From assembly GCA_015680685.1 (NCBI GenBank), contig MNCI01000651.1, positions 1,479,832 through 1,543,831 of the forward strand: a DNA stretch of 64,000 nucleotides, in the 5' to 3' direction. Positions 56,748-64,000 of this stretch are shown here, piece by piece. A program made the translations under genes and the position numbers. This stretch comes from Gnetum montanum. Lineage: Eukaryota; Streptophyta; Gnetopsida; Gnetales; Gnetaceae. The notes beneath the pieces are model-generated. The model searched no databases, was not told the DNA's origin, and was given only the letters and a program-made list of their open reading frames with translations. Positions within the stretch are counted from its first letter, which is position 1, and each line of letters starts with the position of its first letter.

Positions 56748-58003
56748 AATAATCGGCAATGATGGGATATGGTCGTGCAAGTGAGGTGGGGTGATCTGCC
56801 ATTGTTGTTAGTGGGGGATCCTAACCTCGCAGATGCTAATTTCTACAAGCAGTGGAGGGGATTTTAACCATGTTTCATGGGGTACACATAAACCTCACAA
56901 GATCTACTTTGGTAGGGTCCTTAGGGGTGCATGCACCCAAGGAGGTGGCATTGTCGATTGGCAAAGGGTTGCAAGATGAGGAGGGCTTCTTCCAAAGGCT
57001 AATGCCAAAGATTGGAAATGGCCATGTCTTGAATTTAGCGCTCCTACCACTCTGGCAGGAGACCATGAAGCTCATTGACAGATATTTCATTCAATTTGGG
57101 AATGTCTAGAAGCTACAAGGGGCTTATGCTGCATGTGCTTGGGCCAAAAGGTCAACATCACTAAGTTCTTTTTGGCTTCCCTCCAGTAGGAGTGACAAGG
57201 GAGACACTTTGGGCTTATCTTGGCTCTCTAGAGGGTAGCACAGCTACTTGATCCAGCACCTATCAAACCCTTGCCTTTCACAGCTATTTGCGAGTGGCAT
57301 CGGCCCATCATCAAGGGGGCCTCTTCCTCCCCTGCCACTACATTGTGAAATGACATAGTGAAGGTGAGGAAGGGGTTGGGCTCGGCTGCTAACCAACCAC
57401 CACACTTGTAGGAGTAGATCCTACAAGCTTAGAAAGTCATGCACTAGGAGCTGCAAGCCAAATTCTAGGAGGACCTCGCAAAGGCGATGGTTGAAGTGGA
57501 AGCAAGGGTGCACATAGAGAAGCAGGCTAAGTGGGAGGTGGAGCTACTCAAACGGGACCAACAGGACCAAGCAAGGGCAATGGAAAAAAGTCAACACCGT
57601 AAAGAAGCAACTGAGGAGTATAGGAGGTAGAGAGGCCTAAAAGAGGCCACGATTAGGAATGAGCTGGAAGACCAACTGTGCACGTAGATAGAGGAGGATT
57701 TGCTCAGGGATGAGTGGGAAAGGAAGCTACATGACGACGAGGACGAGGATTAGCAAATGAGGGGTAGCCAGGACACTACAAACGAGTCAAATACATGTCG
57801 CTGGCTCAAGAATGGTAGATGCCCATACGTTGTGCTCGGTATCAACTAAAATGCTACATCCAGATCACCACCACCAAGCTTCACCCTAATAGGGCCAAAA
57901 CTCTACCATCCAAAGACAAATAGCAGAGTGAAGACAAGTACAAGGAATTCCAAGAGGCAACCACTTTTATGACAACTAAACACCACATGGCTATCCCAAA
58001 TGT
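56748..58003 (+). pseudogene. Unrecognised pseudogene stretch with a charged coiled-coil part
   Basis: The DNA is more GC-rich than its surroundings. From about 57420 to 57760 a plus-strand frame, interrupted by several stops, is rich in Glu, Lys, Gln and Arg (DLAKAMVEVEARVHIEKQ, AKWEVELLKRDQQDQARAME, EDLLRDEWERKLHDDEDED), predicting a long coiled coil. Upstream, 56850-57300 has further broken frames. It may be an extra ORF of a transposon or a host-gene piece. No domain is recognised. Confidence 0.4.
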
Positions 58004-58292
58004 TGTAAAGTGATGTTTATGTGGAGATGTGTTTTATCCCACATGAGTTAGGATTGGGGTTTGGCCCTAATGTTTCCTTATAAATATATGTGTGTGGTTT
58101 TGATGTAGGAGTATCGTATTGAGGTTTTAACTTAGAGACGTGAGTCTTGTAGATGTTGATCTGAGAGCTGTTGGAGTAATACATTGGGTACTTGGGAAAG
58201 CTATAAGGATGGCTTGTGTCCTTAAGATTTGAGCAAAATATAATGTAGATCAGCATTTTCGTGGAGTGGAACTCTCACTTTTGATCATAACA
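58004..58292 (+). repeat. 5' LTR of the copia element
   Basis: 289 bp with TGTAAAG...CATAACA ends. TTATAAATATATG near 58078 is its likely TATA box. Confidence 0.88.
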
Positions 58293-58306
58293 ATTGGTAT
58301 TAGAGC
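58293..58306 (+). other. Primer-binding site of the copia element
   Basis: ATTGGTATTAGAGC against the initiator-Met consensus TGGTATCAGAGC: one difference in the 12-base core, directly after the LTR. Confidence 0.8.
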
Positions 58307-58319
58307 TAGATCTAAAGAC

Positions 58320-59225
58320 ATGGAGAGGTTGCAAACAACAAAAAGATTGGTAGGAAGGAATTAGGACGTCTGGAGCATTTTGATGAAGGCTATTTTAGCA
58401 CAAAAGAAATACTAGGAGGCCCTAGAACCCTCTCAACCAGTAGGAATGTCAAATGTTGATTAGAAAAATATTACAACTAGAGCATTATCTTTCATTTATC
58501 CAACCCTAAGCAATGGGATCTTGGCGTCAATTAAACTTGATATGGATCCGCATAATCTATGGAAAATGTTGAAGAATAGGTTTGATAAAGCATCAGGTTT
58601 GAATACCTTTCACATTTATCAAACAATTTTTAAATGCAAGAAGAGATATGATGTGTCTTTCCAAGATCATTTGGATAAGATGATGGGAAATCTAAATAAG
58701 TTGGAAGAATATAAAATTGTTATTCCAAATTTAGTTAAATCCTATGCTCTGTTAGACTTCTTACCTGATTCCCAGTCTACAGTTGTGACATCTATTACTA
58801 CTTCTATGAGTGCTTCATCTATGACATTTGAACAGGTCATGTCTACCCTTCAAGATTCAGAAGGAAGAATAGATGAGTCTTCTGGACCTGGAAATGTTCA
58901 TGTAGCAAAGGAATGAGGGAGAAGTAGGAGACATATCCCAAGTAGGGAGAGAAGCAAGAGCAGAGGTGTATCATGTGGCAAAACTCAAACTCAATAGTGT
59001 TGGTTTTGTAAAAAGAAAGATCATTTGAAGAAGGACTACTTTGCATGGTCAGCACAAAAAAATAAAGAAAAGAAGAAGAAGTTGGAAGAAGGAACATTAG
59101 AGGTAATTGCAGCTAAAGAAAACATTAGTTTCTTGATTCAAGAACTATGTACAATGGTGGCAGATGGACGTAGCATTGACATCCGGTTGATTAACTGAGG
59201 TGCCTCCTTTCATATTTGTCCAAAT
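58320..59225 (+). pseudogene. Copia gag, nucleocapsid and protease start
   Basis: The frame starts at ATG 58320 and is shared with the integrase part. Stops occur near 58362, 58410, 58457, 58914 and 58995. An open part at 58521-58916 is a UBN2-type gag (LWKMLKNRFDKASGLNTFHI, then LLDFLPDSQSTVVTSI). The zinc knuckle reads CWFCKKKDHLKKDY, in which the last Cys is Tyr. At the protease active site the expected DSGASFHICP reads N-stop-GASFHICP. Gag and protease are therefore inactive. Confidence 0.82.
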
Positions 59226-60302
59226 ATGTCTTATTTTGCCTCTTATCATGACATTGAATCTAGTCTTGTATGTGCTACTAATGGAAAAGCTTTAAAAGTT
59301 ATTGGAATTGAAAGTATAATTCTGCAACAAGCAAAGATGTCAAAGGTGACAATAGATAACATTAGGTATGTTTCTAAAGTCACAAAGAAGTTGATTTTAG
59401 TTCCACAGCTAGATGATTTAGGTCTAAATTTCAATAGAGGAGGTGGACATTGGAGGATTTCCAAGGGAATCATGACCATTCTAAAAGGAAAGGAGGACAG
59501 CTTATATACGTTGATAGCAGATTCATGTAACTCTATTGTAGCAGTTTCTGATGCAGAAAATTCTGAAGTGTGGCATAGATGTCTTGGACACATTGGTTGG
59601 TCAGGCTTAAAGGTACTTCAAAATCAATCTCTCATTCCTGTATTTTCTTATGCCCAAACTAATTGCAAAGACTATCTAGTTGGAAAATCTAGGAGAGTAA
59701 ATTTTCATAGGGATTTGGACAGCAAAAAGAAAAATAAGTTAGAATTGGTTTATTTTGATGTTTGTGGTCCTATGACTCCTATTTTTCTTTTTGGATCTAT
59801 TTATTTTGTGACTTTCATAGATGATTGTACAAGAAATGTTTGGGTTTATATGCTGAAATCAAAAAATGAAATGTTTTCAATTTTCAAAACATTTGCTGCA
59901 AGAGTAGAAAATGAAACAGGGCTGAAAATAAATTGCCTACAAATTGATAATGGTAGGGAGTACACTTCCAAAGTATTTGCTGATTTCTACAATAGCAAAG
60001 GAATTAGACACATTTGTACACCTCCTAGTACACCACAAGAAAATGGAGTTGTTGAAAAATGCAACAAAACATTGCTAGATCATGCCAAAACAATGGTTTC
60101 AAGTGCTGGCCTACCTAAGACGTTTTGGGAAGAGGCAATTAAGACTACTGCATATTTGGTGAACAAGTCTCCACATTCTTCAATTGATAATGCTATTTCA
60201 AAAGTTGTTTGGAGGGGTAAAGACATTTCCTATAGTCATTTAAAAAATTTTGGATGCAAGGCATTTATGCATATTCCAAAGGAGAACAGAACTAAGCTGT
60301 AG
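59226..60302 (+). CDS. Copia protease end and integrase, open for 358 codons
   Basis: An uninterrupted stretch of the polyprotein. It holds the GAG-preintegrase segment (WHRCLGHIGWSGLKVL), in which the HHCC finger has Tyr for its last Cys (NCKDYLVGKS). The integrase core has all three acidic positions: YFDVCGPM, QIDNGREYTS and QENGVVEKCN. GCKAFMHIPKENRTKL then comes just before a stop where DxKxxxCIFVGY normally follows. Met 59226 is not a real start. The core may fold, but no separate start or promoter exists. Confidence 0.82.
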   Translation: MSYFASYHDIESSLVCATNGKALKVIGIESIILQQAKMSKVTIDNIRYVSKVTKKLILVPQLDDLGLNFNRGGGHWRISKGIMTILKGKEDSLYTLIADSCNSIVAVSDAENSEVWHRCLGHIGWSGLKVLQNQSLIPVFSYAQTNCKDYLVGKSRRVNFHRDLDSKKKNKLELVYFDVCGPMTPIFLFGSIYFVTFIDDCTRNVWVYMLKSKNEMFSIFKTFAARVENETGLKINCLQIDNGREYTSKVFADFYNSKGIRHICTPPSTPQENGVVEKCNKTLLDHAKTMVSSAGLPKTFWEEAIKTTAYLVNKSPHSSIDNAISKVVWRGKDISYSHLKNFGCKAFMHIPKENRTKL

Positions 60303-62016
60303 GACAAGGCTAATCGTTGCATATTTGTTGGATATGGAGAAGATGAGTTAGGATTCAGACTTTGGGATCCTGAATTGAAACATGTAGTGAAATCAAGGGA
60401 TGTTAAATTCAGAGAAAATATCATGTTTAGTGAGCTGCAAAAGAAAGACAAGGACAACAATGACTCAGACAACATGAGGACTCCTTTTAGGGTGACTAAA
60501 GAAGTTGAAAATGATGAAATTCATGGATTTTCCAAATCTAGAAACATTGGACAGCATGCTGGAATTGGAGGGCAGCAAGCTAAGAACTCAAGATAGCAAG
60601 GACATGAGGTAGAAGATGATGGACAACAAGCTGCAAATGTGTCTCATTGGGTTAAAAGGTCAACAAGAGCTGCCAGACCTCCTGATAGGTACCCTCCCTC
60701 GTTGAATTATGAAATTTACAATGATAATGGTGAACCAGAAACAGTGGAGGAAGTCATGACATGTGCTAACCCCACAAAGTGGAAGGCAACTATGCATGAT
60801 GAATGGGAATCACTCCAACAAAACAAAACATGGGAGCTGGTTCAATTGTCAAAAGGGAGAAAACCCTTGGAGTGTAGATGGCTATACAGAATTAAAACAA
60901 AGGCCAATGGGGAAAAACGTTTCAAGGCTCAGTTGGTGGTGAAAGGCTATGCACATAAACTAGGTATAGACTTTCAAGAAATTTTTTCTTCAGTGGTGAA
61001 ACACTCTTCTATAGTTTAGTGCTATCTTTGGTTGCTTGCATGGATATAGAGCTGGAACAGCTTGACATAAAAATAGCATTCTTGCATGAAGATTTGGATG
61101 ATAAATATACATGAAACAGCCCTAAGGGTATGAAAAACAACAAGGTTCAGGTCTTGTTTGCAAACTGAACGAGAGCTTATATGGTCTGAAACAAGCCCCT
61201 AGGTAGTGGCATAAAAGGTTTGATACCTTTATGAAGAAGCTAATTTATCAAAGAAACAATCTGGACAACTGTGTGTATTTTTCTAAAGATGTTTCAGGTA
61301 AGTTTACAGTGTTGTTGCTATATGTTGATGATATGTTAATTTCTGGAAATGACATGGCAAAGATAAAACATCTAAAGCTAGAAATGGGCAAAGAATTTGC
61401 AATGAAGGATTTGGGATAGGCAAAAAAAATTCTTGGAATGCATATTTACATGGACATAAAAAGGAAGAAGATGTGGCTAAGTCAGGAAGAATACATTGGA
61501 CAGGTTCTAAAACATTTCAACATCAAGGATGCAAAACCTATAGCACAATTTAATTTATCAAAGAAGGACTGTTCAAAGTCAAAGGAGGATTTTGAAAAGG
61601 TAAAGAACATCCCATATACTTTTGTTGTTGGGTCATTGACGTATGCCATGGTTTGTACACATCTTAATATTGCGTATGCCATTACAATCCAACCAGAACA
61701 TGTAGCCCTCACAGAAGCATGCAAGGAGATGTTATGGATGAATAGATTCTTGCAATCTCTTGGATTAAAACAGCAAAGGTATGATGTGTTTTGTGACAGT
61801 TTGAGTGCAATCCATCTTGCAAAGAATTTTTCCTTTCATGCTAGGACGAAACATATAGATGTCTAGTTCCACATCATAAGAGAAATCATAGAGGACAACT
61901 TGGTGCATGTTCAGAAGGTCCATACAAAGCTTAACATTGCCGATGCTTTAACAAAACCAGTGATAGCTGAAAAACACAATTTTTGTAGGAAGAAGCTTGG
62001 GATAGCTGAAGCTTAA
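60303..62016 (+). pseudogene. Copia RT and truncated RNase H
   Basis: Follows the integrase in the same frame (CIFVGYGEDELGFRLWD; RPPDRYPPSLNYE; WKATMHDEWESLQQNKTWEL). A frameshifted part follows at 61016-61230, still readable as LEQLDIKIAFLHEDL and GLKQAP-like. After it comes the catalytic LLLYVDDMLISGND at 61315-61355. After NIAYAI at 61682 the frame jumps to EHVALTEACKEMLWMNRFLQ. This removes about 100-110 residues, including the first RNase H Asp segment. It ends FHARTKHIDV, HVQKVHTKLNIADALTKPV and a stop at 62014. The DNA between the stop and the LTR is non-coding. Confidence 0.85.
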
Positions 62017-62160
62017 TCAGAAGTGTGCATCTCTTGAAGGCTGGTTGGATTTGTCTTCAAAGAGAGTTTGTTGGAAAAGTGAAGACAAATATGTTACTAT
62101 TATTTGTTGTATTTCCTCTTATGTTTTTAAAGGATGTTGCATTAAAAAAAAAGGTGACTT

Positions 62161-62470
62161 TGTAAAGTGATGTTTATGTGGGGATATGTTTTATCCTACA
62201 TGAGTTAGGATTGGGGTTTGGTCCTAATGTTTCCTTATAAATGGAAGGCTAAGGGTACCCTTTATATGTGTGTGTTTTTGATGCGGAAGTATTGTTTCAA
62301 GGTTTTACTTTAGAAACGTGAGTCTTGTAGATGTTGATCTGAGATCTGTTGGAGTAATAGATTAGGTGCTTGGGAAAGCTATAAGGATGGCTTGTGTCCT
62401 TAAGATTTGAGCAGAATAAAAGGCAACTCAACATTGTCATGGAGTGGAACTCTCATTTTCAATCATAACA
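62161..62470 (+). repeat. 3' LTR of the copia element
   Basis: 310 bp. Compared with the 5' LTR it has an extra GGAAGGCTAAGGGTACCCTTT-like segment right after the TATA region. Confidence 0.88.
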
Positions 62471-63119
62471 TACAGTGCCCTTAGTTTCTAGGTTATAGAT
62501 TTGCATATTTTCTACAAAACTTCCAGCACCTAGTTCCACGCCAGGCAATTTTCCACAACTCAACTTCCAACATTTTGTTTGTAAAAGCATTTTACATATT
62601 TAAGGCATCACTGATCAAAAAATTTCCAAATTCTAAGGCATCATTGATAAAAAAATTTCCCTGTAAAAATCTGCACCAATCAAGTTCAGCGTTTCTCATA
62701 GTGATTTGATTAAACTTTCCAAATTTAGCTATCTTCCTACAAGACCTTCAATGGTCTACCAGCTTTAAGCATATCCATTCTAGTGGATAAACATTTTATA
62801 ATTTAATGGGCAAGGTCATCAGCTTCAGTTTAATTAGACCTAAAAAGTTGAAACCCCAAAAGGTTTCATAACACATTTGGTATGTTAAGCCATTTGGCAA
62901 CTCGCTATTTTAAATGTTAAATTCAAGATATCATCCAATCGTCATACGACAAAGCAAGTATTAGCAATTCCCGTAAATTGGGTGACCATGTTCTATTTTG
63001 AGAGCTATGCTATTTAGCAAATATTCAATTAATGTATATATGTTGACAGTTGCTACTACCAGTATTAAAAATTGAAGTGCGCTAATTGCAACAAGAAGTG
63101 TGAGTATATGCATTCCTAC
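62471..63119. other. Intron DNA between the copia element and the penultimate exon
   Basis: No gene is seen. A 33-bp imperfect tandem duplication starting TAAGGCATCACTGATCAAAA lies at 62601-62663. Confidence 0.6.
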
Positions 63120-63179
63120 CCTCTTCATGGTATGGAGCTGGAAAGAACTGTCGGTAACACAAGGCTGACACTATAAAGC
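63120..63179 (-). CDS. Lipid phosphate phosphatase, penultimate exon
   Basis: A 60-bp exon between an acceptor AACAG and a donor GG|GTAGGA. With the split codons it reads GFIVSALCYRQFFPAPYHEE, the last transmembrane helix and the FFPxPYHxEG motif of plant LPPs. Phase matches the exon at 63308 upstream and the exon at 49428 downstream. Confidence 0.85.
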
Positions 63180-63307
63180 CTGTTATCAAAAATGGCAACA
63201 ATAAGCAAAATCAGCTGAACAAGTTGAATGTGCTCTTAAAAATCTCATAAAAATAATAGTAATAATTGTCATCGTGACTGTTGTAGTTATCAACGGTGGG
63301 AGAATAC
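63180..63307 (-). other. Short intron of the phosphatase gene
   Basis: 128 bp, with donor GTATTC at 63307 and acceptor AACAG ending at 63180, in phase 1. Confidence 0.8.
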
Positions 63308-63496
63308 CTAAAAGGCCTCCTGCAAAAACATCTTGCCAATGGTGCCAATAATCATCTACACGTGAAACGCCAACCAAGGCAGCTACTAAAAGTGGAAAGA
63401 ATACAATGCAGAGCTTTGCAGCATGGCCTCGACGATCGAACAAATTTATCTTCCCCGCCAGATACCATGAAAGATATCCCAACCCAGCAAAGCACC
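63308..63496 (-). CDS. Lipid phosphate phosphatase, PAP2 catalytic exon
   Basis: A 189-bp exon, acceptor GGCAG|GG and donor TTTTAG|GTATTC. It encodes [20 protein letters not shown], then [20 protein letters not shown] and [32 protein letters not shown] is the third PAP2 signature (SR-x5-H-x3-D), whose His and Asp act in phosphate transfer. The family removes the phosphate from phosphatidic acid and related lipids in membranes. The first two signatures (KxxxxxxRP and PSGH) must lie in exons beyond the right edge, since the exon begins just after the PSGHTSW position. No stop or frameshift is present, so the gene looks functional. Closest to the LPP2/LPP3-type plant phosphatases; no exact symbol is assigned. 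Confidence 0.92.
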
Positions 63497-64000
63497 CTGC
63501 CACAAAAACCAGAAATTCAAAATTTTGCCCCACTAGCAATAAACTTAGCTATCCGGATATTGCTTACAGTACTTTGCAACATAACAGATAGATGAAATAC
63601 ACTTATCAGGAACCTCCTTATAATAATATATCCAAGCATATAAGTATGAAACGACAAAAATTGTTACATGTTAACCAACTGCAACTAAAAAATAGTTGGA
63701 TTGTAATAATTTCTTTTGAATCCAAAGAATAGCACTCCCTTTCACTGTTGTCATAACATTTCTGCTCCCCTGTGCAACCATGAAATATTTGCACTTTCAG
63801 TTTAAAATATTCTAATTTTTGACTGTTCTAATTTTTATTGTTCCTCTTTTTTAACTGGACTAACAAGAACATCAACCTTCGTATTTTTCACCCACCCCCA
63901 TTATTAAATAAAGCCAAGGAAACTTCTAGCCTCCCTGCTCATGAATATTATGTGCAAGCATTTTGAAACCACTTTTCATGTGAACTTTCACAGTACATGG
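63497..64000 (-). other. Intron DNA upstream of the PAP2 exon, running off the window
   Basis: No reading frame for the preceding PSGH-containing exon is visible, so the intron continues beyond the right edge. Confidence 0.65.

Larger units (their letters stand above)
58004..62470 (+). mobile_element. Near full-length Ty1/copia element
   Basis: LTRs at 58004-58292 and 62161-62470 share TGTAAAGTGATGTTTATGTG at the start and AATCATAACA or GATCATAACA at the end. An initiator-Met primer site follows the left LTR. The polyprotein reads gag, protease, integrase, RT and RNase H on the plus strand, the copia order. I could not find a target duplication (AATGT on the left, TACAG on the right). The LTRs differ by about 10% plus a 21-bp insertion, so it is not young. 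Confidence 0.9.
49429..63119 (-). other. Last intron of the phosphatase gene (13.7 kb), filled with transposon remnants
   Basis: Bounded by a GT donor (minus strand, 63119) and AG acceptor (49429) with matching phase. It contains a copia remnant, an RTE LINE tail, a hAT fragment, an L1-like LINE fragment, a coiled-coil pseudogene stretch and a near full-length copia element. All the retroelements read on the strand opposite to the gene, and the hAT transposase fragment reads along it. The first ~1.4 kb next to the last exon (49429-50870) has no recognised element. Confidence 0.75.

Noticed and set aside
63186-63539. Single 117-codon ORF as a complete phosphatase
   Set aside because: The frame runs through introns at both ends; splice sites and family alignment show the exon is 63308-63496.

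Overview
This is nuclear DNA from a land plant with a large, repeat-filled genome, most likely a gymnosperm. The pointers are an AT-rich sequence, nested and decayed LTR retrotransposons, a host gene split by a 13.7 kb intron packed with transposon debris, and plant-type element families (Athila-like and Tat-like Ty3/gypsy, Ty1/copia, L1-like and RTE-like LINEs, hAT). The clade assignment is an inference. I saw no tRNA, rRNA, CRISPR or bacterial-type features.

Left part (1-22,000). An old Athila-like gypsy element on the minus strand (element A, 1261-11184) is bounded by ~868 bp LTRs and a 5-bp target-site duplication CTTCC. It is followed by repeat-rich, LTR-like DNA (11190-13660) and a plus-strand Tat-like gag/protease remnant (13660-17310). 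The protease end plus its downstream non-coding DNA and an antisense reading frame form a head-to-tail tandem array with a period of ~2.53 kb (16498-21985, about 2.2 copies).

Middle part (22,000-47,900). There is one unrecognised 140-codon ORF, then a degenerate array with hairpin-forming motifs (23.4-25.3 kb), then a three-level nest. Element B (28.3-46.35 kb, plus strand, non-autonomous looking) was interrupted by element C (29153-43170, minus strand, TSD GAAAG, same family as A but younger). C was in turn interrupted by element D (31003-34249, TSD GAATG, ends TGTTGG/CCAACA). D looks like a very long solo LTR with its own TATA box and carries host-gene fragments, one of them recognisably from the ribosome-biogenesis factor UTP14. 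C has an uninterrupted 894-codon RT-RNaseH-integrase ORF behind a gag-protease region full of in-frame stops. Its integrase lacks the second catalytic Asp. Its LTRs hold five GCGATATCGC-type palindromes directly next to the TATA box.

Right part (47,900-64,000). The only convincing host gene is a plant lipid phosphate phosphatase (PAP2 family) on the minus strand. Three exons are visible (63308-63496, 63120-63179, 49148-49428 with the stop) and the 5' exons lie beyond the right edge. Its last intron (49429-63119) contains, in order on the plus strand, a copia remnant split by an RTE LINE tail, a truncated hAT element with an internal 206-bp duplication, an L1-like LINE remnant, a charged coiled-coil pseudogene stretch, and a nearly full-length copia element with 289/310-bp LTRs and an internal deletion of RNase H.

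Apart from the phosphatase, no visible gene is likely to give a working host protein. Two stretches are undetermined sequence (8194-8208 and 35023-35719).
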